The position numbers and the translations under genes are program-made. DNA of 64,000 nucleotides from Cytobacillus oceanisediminis 2691 (lineage in GTDB: Bacteria; Bacillota; Bacilli; Bacillales; Cytobacillaceae), in contig NZ_CP015506.1 in the NCBI RefSeq assembly GCF_000294775.2, positions 2,889,501 to 2,953,500 on the forward strand, read 5' to 3'. How positions within the stretch are numbered: position 1 is the first letter of the stretch; each line of letters opens with the position of its first letter. The notes beneath the pieces were generated by a model. That model was not told the DNA's origin. It did not search any database and saw nothing but the letters and a program-made list of their open reading frames with translations. This document shows positions 50,435 to 59,948 of this stretch, one piece after another.

Positions 50435-51781
50435 ATGGGCAATAAATATGATGAACTCATAGAAGAAATTCAATCAAGACTAGATGATGAACGCTTGAAA
50501 GCCGGAGGAAAGCTCCCTTCCATTCGCAGGTTTGCCAAAGAATTTAACTGCAGCATTAACACAGTAATGAGAGCTTACAGTGAATTGGAAAAGGCACATC
50601 TCATCTACTCTGTGCCAAAAAGCGGCTATTTTGCGGTTGGTACTGATATGCCAAAAAAACAAAAACCTATGATCATTGACTTTGTCTCAGCAGGACCGGA
50701 TAAAAGCAAGATGCCCTACCGTGATTATCAGCATTGTATGAATCAGGCAATTGAGCTATATAAAGAGGAAATGTTTCAGTATTCCCATCCCCTCGGTTTG
50801 CCGAGTCTTCGGCATCAGCTTTCAGCTCAGCTTCAGGATCTGCAGGTTTTCGCCCCGGCTGAAAGAATTGCGGTGGTATCCGGCTCCCAGCAGGCTCTGG
50901 ATCTCTTGGTCTCACTCCCTTTTCCTAATAATAAAACAGAGATCTGCACAGAACAGCCAACCCACTTCAGTTTCATAGATTCCATCACTTCCCGCGGCTT
51001 GAAGCCTATTGGCATAGAGGTAAATCAGAAAGGCATTGACCTCAATTACTTAGAAAAGATATTCAGAGAGAGAAACATCAAGTTTTTCTACACTGTTTCC
51101 AGATTTCAAAACCCTACAGGCTGCAGCTACTCCAACCAGGAAAAAAAGGATATGGTCGAGCTCGCTCAGAAATATGATGTCTACATAGTGGAGGATGACT
51201 ATATGGGTGATCTTGATACAAGAAAAAAGGCAGATCCCATGTTTGCCTATAATCCTTCCGGAAGAGTCATTTACACAAAAAGCTTTTCGAAAGTTTTGCT
51301 GCCAGGGCTGCGATTAGGATTGGCAGTTCTTCCAGAAGCCTTAATGAAAAGTTTTACACAGGCCAAATTTGCAGCGGACGTCCATACACCCGTCCTCACA
51401 CAAGGGGCACTTGAGATTTACTTAAGCAGCGGTATGTTCAAAGCCCATATTGAAAAACTCCGGCGGCAATACAAGAAGAAGGGTACCATTCTCCAAAAGG
51501 CATACCTGGAGCATTTGCCTCCCAATACTTCATTTACTGGCGGGGATTCGGGATTCTATTCGACAGTTGTTCTTCCGGGCAGAATGAAGGCGAAGAATCT
51601 TGTAAAGCATCTTCAAAAGAAAAATGTATTGGTTCAGGATGCTGCACCAATGTATCTTCCAGAATATCTAAAGGAAAATAGAATTCGATTGAGTGTCTCT
51701 CAGGTGGAGGACCGGATAATTGCAGTTGGTGTGAAGAAGATCGGGGATGGGATTCGTGCGTTAGCTCATTCTTATTTCTAA
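50435..51781 (+). CDS. MocR-type regulator (GntR HTH plus aminotransferase domain)
   Basis: A 448-residue protein. Residues about 5-75 form a GntR winged helix (LPSIRRFAKEFNCSINTVMRAY). Residues about 110-440 are an aspartate-aminotransferase-like domain with the PLP lysine in IYTKSFSKVLLPGLRLG near residue 285 and FQNPTGCSYS near residue 220. MocR regulators sense amines or vitamin B6. The divergent beta-lactamase gene starts about 150 bases away; a regulatory link is possible but unsupported. The start at 50435 is used because the longer frame lacks a ribosome binding site. Confidence 0.85.
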   Translation: MGNKYDELIEEIQSRLDDERLKAGGKLPSIRRFAKEFNCSINTVMRAYSELEKAHLIYSVPKSGYFAVGTDMPKKQKPMIIDFVSAGPDKSKMPYRDYQHCMNQAIELYKEEMFQYSHPLGLPSLRHQLSAQLQDLQVFAPAERIAVVSGSQQALDLLVSLPFPNNKTEICTEQPTHFSFIDSITSRGLKPIGIEVNQKGIDLNYLEKIFRERNIKFFYTVSRFQNPTGCSYSNQEKKDMVELAQKYDVYIVEDDYMGDLDTRKKADPMFAYNPSGRVIYTKSFSKVLLPGLRLGLAVLPEALMKSFTQAKFAADVHTPVLTQGALEIYLSSGMFKAHIEKLRRQYKKKGTILQKAYLEHLPPNTSFTGGDSGFYSTVVLPGRMKAKNLVKHLQKKNVLVQDAAPMYLPEYLKENRIRLSVSQVEDRIIAVGVKKIGDGIRALAHSYF

Positions 51782-51872
51782 AAGATATGGACTGACCCCC
51801 GCCACCCAAGATGACATGACACCCGCTTCTATAATAATGGGGTTCCTATATCCATAAAAGGAGATGGTTCGA

Positions 51873-52364
51873 TTGAATCCTTATTATTATCCATATTACC
51901 GGACAACAAGCTGGGGAGATATTTTAACACTGCTGCAGCAAAGTTTATATGCTGAAGAAATGGTTTGTTCCATGAGTTCTGAGCTTTTTCATATTCCTGA
52001 GACCAAAGATTTAAAAGGAAATGCAGAAATGCACAAGCATCTGGTTCCGGCTTCGTATCACCGCGTGACCACTGTCGGCTGTGCCCGCAGACTTGTGAAT
52101 GGAGAGCAGCGGCAATCGATAATCGCTACATTGGCGGCCTGCATCGTAAATGCGGAAAATGAGGATAAAAAGGTGCGTGAAGGGCTAAATACGATGGAGG
52201 AAAATGCAGGTCCTGAATATAAGGCGTTTATTAGCCTGATCATCAGATGGCAGAACCAGGCAGAAAATTATCTATCTCAAGCAAAAGCAGCATTGCGTAC
52301 GATGGGTGTTACTTTTCCTTCCGCTGGAAGCGGCCCGGAAAATGGAGAATATAATCTTTATTAA
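51873..52364 (+). CDS. Hypothetical protein, tyrosine/proline-rich amino end
   Basis: A 163-residue helical protein. It begins NPYYYPYYRTTSWGDILTLL, similar in composition to the ferritin-like/cupin protein at 31449, then has two long helices (EEMVCSMSSELF; QSIIATLAACIVNAENED) and a glycine-rich end. The helix content recalls ferritin-like or DUF3231-type bundles, but I do not assign a family. TTG at 51873 is preferred because AAAGGAG lies 8-9 bases upstream; the ATG at 51864 abuts it. Confidence 0.5.
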   Translation: MNPYYYPYYRTTSWGDILTLLQQSLYAEEMVCSMSSELFHIPETKDLKGNAEMHKHLVPASYHRVTTVGCARRLVNGEQRQSIIATLAACIVNAENEDKKVREGLNTMEENAGPEYKAFISLIIRWQNQAENYLSQAKAALRTMGVTFPSAGSGPENGEYNLY

Positions 52365-52428
52365 GATGGATTCCACCAGTTCAGTGTCAAGAGCCGCAAT
52401 ACCATTATGAGGTAAATATGAGAAGGTA

Positions 52429-52457
52429 TAGAAAGCTCAGGAGAACTGAGCTTTCTA
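52429..52457. terminator. Perfect 12-bp hairpin between convergent genes
   Basis: TAGAAAGCTCAG-GAGAA-CTGAGCTTTCTA lies between the convergent genes. T tracts are short on both strands, so termination strength is uncertain. Confidence 0.55.
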
Positions 52458-52474
52458 AAGTATCAGCAAAGTTT

Positions 52475-53560
52475 CTACTGTTTTAAAGCAACTCCATTAT
52501 CCATACTCACAACAGCCTTCCGTTTCCCCCTCAGCCAGGCAAACACAATTGCCGCAATAAGCGTAAACCCTAAATATCCCATCAAAGGATAAACCGTTCC
52601 CACCAGCGTAATAAAGCCTGCAAAACTGGCTCCAAACGCTGCCGCACCAAATAATACAGCAAAAAGATTAAATTTAGGATTTTCCCTTTTCACGATCCTG
52701 GCCGTGAAGGCATACAGCATACCAACAGCGGTATTGTAAATCATGCCCAGCAATACAACGAACATCAATAATCCAAATACAGGTGAAATTTCATTGGCAA
52801 GAGCAAGAATCGGCATGTCAGAGCCATCCACAACATCCATTTTGACAAGCATGGCTGCATTGATTATTAAGATAAGAATTCCCAAACCTGCACCTCCAAG
52901 GATGCCCCCCATTCCTGCCTGCTTTTCATCTTTAGTGGTTCCGCCCATGACAGCAAGCATTGCAGCACCGGCCGCAATATTGTATGAAACATATAATAGT
53001 CCGCCCATAAACCAGTTGGAAGCGGCTGGGGTTTGGCTTTCTGCCAGTTTCTGTACTTCAGAGAAATTAATCCCCATTGTGCTTAGGGCATAACCGCCAA
53101 TGACAATCACCATTACTAAGAGAAATGGTGTAACCAGGCTGATAATGGAAATCACTTTTTGGATATTCAGACAAACGGTCAGGATCGTTAATATAGCCAT
53201 AATGACATTGCCGGCCATGCTCGGGATTCCGAACTGCTCTTCAAAAATGGATCCCGATCCGGCAAGCATGACAGCGGCCACACCGAAAAGGAAGAAGGTA
53301 ATAATGAAATCGACGGCTATCCCTAAATACCTGCCGCAAATATGGTAAATGACATCTTTATGGGAATCTGTCTGCAGACGGCTTCCAAGCTGTGTTAAGT
53401 TCATCCCCAGAAAAGCAAAGAAAATGGTCGCCAGAATGGCACCGCCTATCCCCATCCAGCCAAAGCTGGTAAAAAACTGCAAAATTTCCTGGCCTGAAGC
53501 AAAACCCGCTCCGACTATGACCCCGATAAAAGCACCGGCAATCTGAATACTCTTTTTCAT
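52475..53560 (-). CDS. YkvI family membrane protein
   Basis: A 361-residue membrane protein with ten to eleven helices. It begins IQIAGAFIGVIVGAGFASGQEI with the G-x-G-F-A-S-G-Q motif shared by YkvI and related sodium-symport-like proteins of the APC superfamily. As the last gene of the racemase operon it may import or export an amino acid or its N-acyl derivative; this is inference. The start at 53560 follows AAAAGGGGG. Confidence 0.75.
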   Translation of the reverse strand: MKKSIQIAGAFIGVIVGAGFASGQEILQFFTSFGWMGIGGAILATIFFAFLGMNLTQLGSRLQTDSHKDVIYHICGRYLGIAVDFIITFFLFGVAAVMLAGSGSIFEEQFGIPSMAGNVIMAILTILTVCLNIQKVISIISLVTPFLLVMVIVIGGYALSTMGINFSEVQKLAESQTPAASNWFMGGLLYVSYNIAAGAAMLAVMGGTTKDEKQAGMGGILGGAGLGILILIINAAMLVKMDVVDGSDMPILALANEISPVFGLLMFVVLLGMIYNTAVGMLYAFTARIVKRENPKFNLFAVLFGAAAFGASFAGFITLVGTVYPLMGYLGFTLIAAIVFAWLRGKRKAVVSMDNGVALKQ

Positions 53561-53633
53561 TCTGATCCCCCTTTTAGATATTTGAATTTTTCGACAACTC
53601 CTCTTAAAAGAGAAAGAGAGAATTCTCTCTCCC

Positions 53634-54746
53634 TTAAGAAAAGCTCTTTTCAAAAACAGTAAACTGTTTAATGGTTTCATAACTTGGCTCATATCCAAGG
53701 CCAGGTTTTCCTGGAACCTTGATCATTCCATCTTCGACAGTTACTTCAGGGTCAATCAGATCCTTCTCCCAATAGCGGGATGATGCGGCTGTGTCCCCTG
53801 GCATGATAAAATTGGAAAGTGTGGTTAAGGCAATATTGTGTGCTCTGCCGATCCCGGATTCCAGCATGCCTCCGCACCATACTGGAATGCCCCGTTCCTG
53901 GCAGAGATCATGAATTTTCTTCGATTCTGTCAGCCCGCCGACCCGGCCGATTTTGATATTAATAATTTTGCAGCTTCCCAGCTCAATCGCCTTGCGCGCA
54001 TCTTCATAGGAATGGATGCTTTCATCGAGGCAGACAGGCGTTATGAGTTCTCTCTGCAGAACGGCATGATCAATAATATCATCTGATGCCAGCGGCTGCT
54101 CGATCATCATTAAATCAAATTCATCCAGCTGCTTTAAAAGATTGATATCTTCAAGGGTGTATGCTGAGTTTGCATCAGCCATAAGCGCTACATCCGGGAA
54201 ATGCTTTCTCACTTCCCTCATGACTTCAACATCCCAGCCTGGCTTGATTTTGACTTTGATGCGCTTATAGCCTTCCTTTACATATTCATCAATGAGGTTC
54301 AGCAGTTCATCAATACTATCCTGAATCCCGATGCTAATGCCCACCTCGATCTCATTCGCTGTACCGCCAAGAGCCTTTGCAAGCGGAATTCCCTTTTGCT
54401 TGGCATATAACTCCCAAACCGCCCCTTCGAATGCTGATTTCGCCATATTGTTTTTCCGTATGTAGGAGAGAGTTTCCGAAACTTCATCCGGATGCTGCAT
54501 TTCTTTGTTTAATAGATTCGGAATGATGAAATCTTCAAGCATATGCCAGTTCGTTTTCAGCGTTTCTTCGTTATACCATGGTGAATGAAAGGCAACAGAT
54601 TCTCCCCAGCCGCTCACACCATTTTCATCCTTGGCTTCCAGCAAGAGAAATTCCTTATCCTGAAACGTGCCGAAGCTTGTTGTAAATGGAGCTTTCATTC
54701 TCATTTTCATATGCCGCAATACGACTTCTGTCACTTTCATATTCAT
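53634..54746 (-). CDS. N-succinylamino acid racemase (MenC/OSBS family)
   Basis: A 370-residue enolase-superfamily enzyme. The catalytic lysines are in [10 protein letters not shown] near residue 163 and in NIKIGRVGG near residue 265, and metal ligands are in LMADANSAY (about 190), LMMIEQPL (about 215) and VCLDESIHS (about 240). MenC relatives act as o-succinylbenzoate synthase or N-succinylamino-acid racemase. The operon with a GNAT transferase and an M20 hydrolase matches the D- to L-amino-acid conversion pathway of Geobacillus, so racemase is preferred; there are no other men genes. Confidence 0.85.
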   Translation of the reverse strand: MNMKVTEVVLRHMKMRMKAPFTTSFGTFQDKEFLLLEAKDENGVSGWGESVAFHSPWYNEETLKTNWHMLEDFIIPNLLNKEMQHPDEVSETLSYIRKNNMAKSAFEGAVWELYAKQKGIPLAKALGGTANEIEVGISIGIQDSIDELLNLIDEYVKEGYKRIKVKIKPGWDVEVMREVRKHFPDVALMADANSAYTLEDINLLKQLDEFDLMMIEQPLASDDIIDHAVLQRELITPVCLDESIHSYEDARKAIELGSCKIINIKIGRVGGLTESKKIHDLCQERGIPVWCGGMLESGIGRAHNIALTTLSNFIMPGDTAASSRYWEKDLIDPEVTVEDGMIKVPGKPGLGYEPSYETIKQFTVFEKSFS

Positions 54747-54761
54747 TCCCGCCTTTTCCTG

Positions 54762-55580
54762 TTAGTTGAGTTTAAGCTGATTCCTCTGAACTAATACATA
54801 GTAATGCACAGGGCCTTCCAGCCCTTTTTGAAATCCTGCCAAAGCGTACCCCTTAGAAAATAACTCCTGAAAAATCCTTCTTGTTTTAAAGCGCCAATCG
54901 ATCGCAAGCTCGAAATTCTTATTTTTAATCATCTGGAAGTTTGCCGGAATCGGAACAAGCACTGGACCTTCCGCAGCATCCCATTCAGTATTTAATAAAA
55001 CAGGAAAGTCGTCCTCTGATACTCCCCAATCGTAGGGATTCTGTGCGTCCGCTGTTTCAATGCCTACTGGCTCCTCCACATGCGAACTGGTAATCCACCA
55101 TTCTGCCTTTAAACGGTCTGTCGGCAGCCCATGATTCAGGCTATCATCCATATCTCCGTAGCAATTCTCCACATAAGTGGAGCAAACCGCATTCAGCTTG
55201 GAAAGATTCAAGTAAGCATTCCGGCTTTCCAGCGGATCAAAAGTCCAGGTGATCAGGTCATAGCCCATACCTGAAGCCAGTTCTTTTTGCTTCTGCTTCA
55301 ATAATGCCCCCAGTCCCTTATCCTGGTGGTCAGGGTGAATGCCCAGCATATGGGAGCATAAATAGCCTTTTCCCTTGTGGAAACCTGGAAATCCGTAGCT
55401 GAATCCCACAAGGTTATCCTCTATAAATGCCCCGAGCAGCAGCCCTCCGTTCTGGGCAGCTGTGATGGTTTGATGAACCGGAAGGGGATCCATATTCCAG
55501 ATTGTCTTCTCCAGCCTTTGTATAAGATCCATATCGGATGCTGTCTTTAATACCCGTAAATCCATTGTCACAGCAGCCAT
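54762..55580 (-). CDS. GNAT family N-succinyltransferase (probable)
   Basis: A 272-residue GNAT protein. The acetyl-CoA-binding part is near residues 60-115 (VGFSYGFPGF, then MLGIHPDHQDKGLGALLKQKQ). The rest holds WTFDPLESRNAYLNLSKLNA, a motif of the COG3375 group. In the racemase pathway this enzyme succinylates D-amino acids. The start at 55580 follows AAGGAGGAGTG, right after the hydrolase stop. Substrate range is inferred from the operon. Confidence 0.8.
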   Translation of the reverse strand: MAAVTMDLRVLKTASDMDLIQRLEKTIWNMDPLPVHQTITAAQNGGLLLGAFIEDNLVGFSYGFPGFHKGKGYLCSHMLGIHPDHQDKGLGALLKQKQKELASGMGYDLITWTFDPLESRNAYLNLSKLNAVCSTYVENCYGDMDDSLNHGLPTDRLKAEWWITSSHVEEPVGIETADAQNPYDWGVSEDDFPVLLNTEWDAAEGPVLVPIPANFQMIKNKNFELAIDWRFKTRRIFQELFSKGYALAGFQKGLEGPVHYYVLVQRNQLKLN

Positions 55581-55582
55581 CT

Positions 55583-56710
55583 TCACTCCTCCTTTTCCAA
55601 AGTGGCCATTACGGCTTTGGCCAGTATTTCCATTCCCGAGTAAATCGCTTCCCGATTGAACGTCATGTCCGGATGATGCAGCCCCGGCTTTAAATCACAG
55701 CCCAATCCAAGCATCGTGGCCTTTATATTCGGCTTCTTGAGAGTATAAAAATGGAAGTCTTCCCCGCCCGAAGTCACGATTGGTTCCCTTAATTGGCCAG
55801 CTCCCAGGACATCAACTATTGCCATCTCCAGATACTTCTGAGCTTCTTCATCTACTTCAGCTGCTGCCACATTCGCTTTCATCTCAAGGCTGATCTTGAC
55901 TCCATACAGCTTGGATAAATACTCAGTGATCGTTTCTATTTTTTCTCCCAGTGCAGTAATGATTTCATTTGTTTGTGCCCTCAGATCCAGGCTGAAGGAC
56001 GCTTTTCCCGGAATGATATTACCTGAGTCACTGCCGGCATGGAATTTGGTCATCTTGGCCGTATGCGGAACCATCGGATCCAAATGAATATTTTTAATTT
56101 CATGAATGAAAGAAGCACCGATCTCGATGGCATTCTGCCCAAGGTGCGGGCGGGCTCCATGGGCATCTTCCCCGATAATTTCCCCGGTCAGAAACCTTGC
56201 AGCGCCATGGTAAATGGCTGCAGACGCTTCTCCATCTCTTATTTCCTGGATTGGCCTCAGATGTACACCGTACAGGTAATCCACATCATCCAGCACGCCA
56301 TGCTCAATCATTTTCAAGGCACCAGTGCCCTTTTCTTCAGCCGGCTGGAAGATGAATTTCAGTTTGCCTTTTTTGGGGAAGCCAGCCTTTTGAAGCAGCA
56401 GCATGGCCCCAACCCCCATTGTCATGTGGGCATCATGTCCGCACGAATGATTGGCCTGAAACTTGCCGTCCACTTCCTGCCAAAGTGCGTCCATATCCGC
56501 TCTCAGCGCGACGCATGGACTCCCTTCCCCCACTTCAACAACCAAACCAGGGCAATCCCCAAACAGCTGAACCTGAAAACCCCGGCTTTCCAGGAATTTC
56601 CGCAAGTACTCTGTGGTCTTATATTCCCTCCAGCTTACTTCCGGGTTTTCGTGCAAATGATTAAAAACCATATCCAATGCAGGTTTAATCTGGTCAATAA
56701 TTTCCTTCAA
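55583..56710 (-). CDS. M20 family N-succinyl-L-amino-acid hydrolase (probable)
   Basis: A 375-residue M20/amidohydrolase. Metal-binding positions are in NHSCGHDAHMTMGVGAML near residue 90 and the catalytic/metal glutamates in FQPAEEKGTGA near residue 122. Later, LYGVHLRPIQEIRDGEA and GGEDFHFYTLKKPN fit the family. It would remove the succinyl group from the L-isomer made by the racemase and so make the pathway irreversible. It overlaps the regulator gene by 4 bases. Confidence 0.8.
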   Translation of the reverse strand: MKEIIDQIKPALDMVFNHLHENPEVSWREYKTTEYLRKFLESRGFQVQLFGDCPGLVVEVGEGSPCVALRADMDALWQEVDGKFQANHSCGHDAHMTMGVGAMLLLQKAGFPKKGKLKFIFQPAEEKGTGALKMIEHGVLDDVDYLYGVHLRPIQEIRDGEASAAIYHGAARFLTGEIIGEDAHGARPHLGQNAIEIGASFIHEIKNIHLDPMVPHTAKMTKFHAGSDSGNIIPGKASFSLDLRAQTNEIITALGEKIETITEYLSKLYGVKISLEMKANVAAAEVDEEAQKYLEMAIVDVLGAGQLREPIVTSGGEDFHFYTLKKPNIKATMLGLGCDLKPGLHHPDMTFNREAIYSGMEILAKAVMATLEKEE

Positions 56711-57570
56711 TCCATCTTCCCTCCCGGCTGAATAAAAAAATGTTCACTATCCAGCTTTTCATATTGCTCTTTCCTTTTTTGAAATCGGTCACCATCTTGA
56801 ATCGACACACCCGCAATCACCGCATTCAGAAAGGAAAAGAGTGCTGGCACAGCATCAATCGTCGATTTTTCCGATGAATGGATATGAAAAAGCAAGTCGG
56901 CATGCTCTTTAATCGGTGCGATTGCTGAATCCGTGATGCCAATTACAAATGCTCCCTGCTTTTTCGCCAGTTCCGCCATTTTAATCGTATCTTTCATGTA
57001 GCGGTCGAATGAAATCGCAATAAACGTCGCTTCTTTATCCATTTCAGTGATCGTCAGCAGCAGATCATCCGTATCCGGCCGGATCAGCTTCGCATTTCCC
57101 CTTACCACCCCAAGGGTAAAAGAAAGCCAGCTTGCTGCCGCAAAGGAAGACCGCAGACCTGTAACATATATTTTTTTTGTTTTGATCAAACGCTCCACTA
57201 AAACATCAAAATCGTCCTGACTTATATTCTGAATCGTTTCTCTGATATGGAGACAATCCTTTTCCATCACACTCGCAAGGAACTCCGGCTTTTCTGCCAG
57301 TTCCACCTTGCTGGTAAAATACTGACCAAGTGTGCTATTCGCCTTCAATAGCTGTTCCCTTACCATCTTCTGCAGCTCCGAATAGCCGGAAAGCTGAATC
57401 GAATAGCAGAATCGGATGACTGTCGTTTCGCTTACCCCGATTCTCTTGCCAATCTCACCCGCTGACTTCACAGCAAAATCCTTAGGGTGATCCAGTAAAT
57501 ACTTAGCGGCCTTCTGCTGCCCTTTGGAGAGGTTATTAAACTCTTTTTCGATCACTTCTTTTAATACCAT
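56707..57570 (-). CDS. RpiR/MurR family transcriptional regulator
   Basis: A 287-residue regulator. Residues about 1-80 are the HTH_6 domain (SAGEIGKRIGVSETTVIRFCYSI) and about 125-260 a SIS domain (KKIYVTGLRSSFAAASWLSFTLG, then EATFIAISFDRYMKDTI and VIGITDSAIAPI), which would bind a phosphorylated or amino-acid-like effector. It is the first gene of the operon, so it probably controls the pathway and itself. The ATG follows AAGGTGAG. Confidence 0.85.
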   Translation of the reverse strand: MVLKEVIEKEFNNLSKGQQKAAKYLLDHPKDFAVKSAGEIGKRIGVSETTVIRFCYSIQLSGYSELQKMVREQLLKANSTLGQYFTSKVELAEKPEFLASVMEKDCLHIRETIQNISQDDFDVLVERLIKTKKIYVTGLRSSFAAASWLSFTLGVVRGNAKLIRPDTDDLLLTITEMDKEATFIAISFDRYMKDTIKMAELAKKQGAFVIGITDSAIAPIKEHADLLFHIHSSEKSTIDAVPALFSFLNAVIAGVSIQDGDRFQKRKEQYEKLDSEHFFIQPGGKMD

Positions 57571-57589
57571 TTAGACTCACCTTAATATT

Positions 57590-57635
57590 ATGAAGTTTAA
57601 GCTGAATTTTTTAAATTTATGAAGTCTGAACTTCG
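57590..57635 (-). promoter_or_regulatory. Candidate RpiR operators of the racemase operon
   Basis: ATGAAGT occurs at 57590 and 57619. The second copy is part of the inverted repeat GAAGT-CTGA-ACTTC (57621-57634). Both lie 20-65 bases upstream of the regulator start codon. Confidence 0.4.
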
Positions 57636-57747
57636 TTTTAACTAAACTATCATATATTTCTTTGTAAAACAATAATAATTCTGAAAATTTTTTAATTAAA
57701 AATGACACCCTTATATCGGATGCCAATTTCTCTTTTTATATACATGA

Positions 57748-58827
57748 TTATTCTATAATCCCCGATTGAACAGCATTCACTTTTGCTTCAATCTTTATTT
57801 CCATTTGACTATACTGCTCTTTCCATTCCTTACGATTAAAATCAGAGCGCTGCCTTGCCTTTTCCCCGATGCCAAGGGGATCTGTATCCAGTTCCTGAAA
57901 CCTCTTGATCATTTTCTCTGCTCTCTCAGTTATTTCTTTTTCCACTGCTTTTTCAATTCTCTCAATCGTTTTCTTGTCTGTAAGATCTAAATTAACCCCT
58001 TCCATCGCTCTGCCGTTTACTTTCACCTTAAAAGTGGCTATATATTTCCCATTCCTCTTGTCCACCCTTATTTTAGGTTTTGATGACAGGTTTTCGAGAC
58101 TTACATCTTCTCCCCCGCTAAGTTCTACTTCAAATTGTCCCCGCCGGAATTTTTCATAAAGGATTTTAAAAATATAGGCATCACCAAAGCTGATTGTATC
58201 AACTAGCTTATCTTCTTTAAAAATTCCCATTCCGCTTACTTTCAAATGCTTACCCTGTTTCTCAATTAAAGGTAAAAATGGGTCGGCATCTTTGCTGTAA
58301 TAGTGAACAAGAAAACGGTGTAAATTTATTTCAGGAATAGTCGCCTCAAGATTCTGTTCCACCACATCGATTAAATACTGTGATACAGAATCACTTTGCG
58401 AGTAATTTGAATCAATAATGTCTTTCGCCTTCTCTTTCGATACTACAAGCAGCAATTTCCGGCCAATACTGGGGTTTCTCTGCAGACTGTCTATTTGTTT
58501 TTCAATCCCATGCTCTGCGAGCTCCTTATTGAAAATGACTAATCCCACCCTGCCAACGACTATGGGCCTTGCAGCTTCCGCCTGAATCTTTTGCCTGATC
58601 CGTTTACTTGTCTTCCCTGTTGCAGAAAAAACGTCATTCACCGGTAAAGACTGTTCACCTGGAGGTATATTGGAAGAGCCTGCTGTTCCTTCAAATTCCT
58701 CACCATTAACATAATCATAGCCAATGGTCTGCACTAATTGGATATCCTCCAATACCTTTGGACTTGGAGTACAGCCTGCAAGGAGGATTGTAATCAAGGA
58801 ACAGCATAAATAGTTTTTAGCATTCAT
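57748..58827 (-). CDS. Ger(x)C family germination lipoprotein (operon 2)
   Basis: A 359-residue GerAC-type protein with a lipoprotein signal (NYLCCSLITILLAGC, Cys near residue 18). Family segments include LVQTIGYDYVNGEEFEGTAG in sequence, IGRKLLLVVSKEKAKDII, and the helical end KRFQELDTDPLGIGEKAR which is conserved in GerC. It lies after gerB with a 4-base overlap and ends the A-B-C operon. Confidence 0.9.
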   Translation of the reverse strand: MNAKNYLCCSLITILLAGCTPSPKVLEDIQLVQTIGYDYVNGEEFEGTAGSSNIPPGEQSLPVNDVFSATGKTSKRIRQKIQAEAARPIVVGRVGLVIFNKELAEHGIEKQIDSLQRNPSIGRKLLLVVSKEKAKDIIDSNYSQSDSVSQYLIDVVEQNLEATIPEINLHRFLVHYYSKDADPFLPLIEKQGKHLKVSGMGIFKEDKLVDTISFGDAYIFKILYEKFRRGQFEVELSGGEDVSLENLSSKPKIRVDKRNGKYIATFKVKVNGRAMEGVNLDLTDKKTIERIEKAVEKEITERAEKMIKRFQELDTDPLGIGEKARQRSDFNRKEWKEQYSQMEIKIEAKVNAVQSGIIE

Positions 58828-59912
58828 CCTTTTTTCACCTTCATGATGATATATTGTAAGACCAGCAAGCATGGTAAGTAAAAGTAGATAGTATATAAAC
58901 CCATTTGGGAAACAGCTTTCTGCAGCACATCAATTTGCTGTCTATCCGTTAGAAGAATGCTGATGAAAAACAGCAATAGGCAAAAAATCCTTAAGGCATT
59001 TCTTTGAGTGACAGGAAACAGCCGATGCAACCCCCGGCTGGCACACCAGAGGCCGATGCAGATATTCGGCAGAATGGTAAAAAACCATACGGAAATTCCT
59101 ATGTATTCGAACCTCTCCACAATGATTAAGTCCACGATTTTCCATAGTGTGAGTGTAGCCCAAATGGTGCCTTTCAACTGTTCCTGGTTGAAGTATACAA
59201 ACGTAACAAAAGCAGTCAGCAGATAAATAAATATGCTGAATAGCACGCCGAAGTATGCCCACTTTTCAGATTTCGGACCATCTTTTATAAAAGGATAAAA
59301 CATAAATAAGGTCTCAAACCCGAGAAAATTAAGGGTCATTTCTTTTGAAGCTTTAAATAATTGTGCAGGAGAGGCATTCAGGATTGGCAGAAGATTACCA
59401 TAATCGGCATACTGTAAAGGATAAAACTTCACCAATAATAATGGCAGCCCGTATAAAATCCCTAAATAACTTACCCCTGTTACAACCCGAAAACCTCCTG
59501 TGACATAGGAATAGGATAAAAAAATGATAATGAGTACGAATATCCATTCGGAGACTTCGGGAAATACCCATACCTGGAGCACTTCCACATATGATCTAAG
59601 TACAACCAATGCAAAAGCAAAGAAGTATAAGGAAAATAGAAAGCTGAAAAAACCGCCGATCCATTTTCCCATAATATCAGCATGTATGGCTACGATGTCG
59701 TTGTTTCCCTTGTTTAAGATGCGATAGGAAACCCATATCAATCCAATAATGGAGGCGCCGGATGTTAAGATTGCGATCCAGGAACTATAGCCGGCCGACT
59801 GGACAATAACTCTTTCGAAACCTAGGATACCAACGCCTATTTGCATAGCATGTATTAAATAAAATACAAAATAGGGCGATACCATTTTATCCTCTTTAGG
59901 CAATGGAAACAT
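58824..59912 (-). CDS. GerAB-type germination permease (operon 2)
   Basis: A 362-residue ten-helix permease of the germination family (SPYFVFYLIHAMQIGVGILGF, then MTLNFLGFETLFMFYPFIKD near residue 205). This QxGVGIL-type start is typical of GerB/YndE proteins. The start at 59912 follows AAAGGAGG. It probably holds the ligand site of the second receptor, different from operon 1, so the spores may answer to two signals. Confidence 0.9.
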   Translation of the reverse strand: MFPLPKEDKMVSPYFVFYLIHAMQIGVGILGFERVIVQSAGYSSWIAILTSGASIIGLIWVSYRILNKGNNDIVAIHADIMGKWIGGFFSFLFSLYFFAFALVVLRSYVEVLQVWVFPEVSEWIFVLIIIFLSYSYVTGGFRVVTGVSYLGILYGLPLLLVKFYPLQYADYGNLLPILNASPAQLFKASKEMTLNFLGFETLFMFYPFIKDGPKSEKWAYFGVLFSIFIYLLTAFVTFVYFNQEQLKGTIWATLTLWKIVDLIIVERFEYIGISVWFFTILPNICIGLWCASRGLHRLFPVTQRNALRIFCLLLFFISILLTDRQQIDVLQKAVSQMGLYTIYFYLPCLLVLQYIIMKVKKG

Positions 59913-59948
59913 CAACTAGCCTCCTTTATCGGAACATATTTACACCAA

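Noticed and set aside
56039-56731. A 230-codon plus-strand frame opposite the M20 hydrolase
   Set aside because: It is antisense to a clear enzyme gene inside an operon and has no recognisable protein features or start signal.
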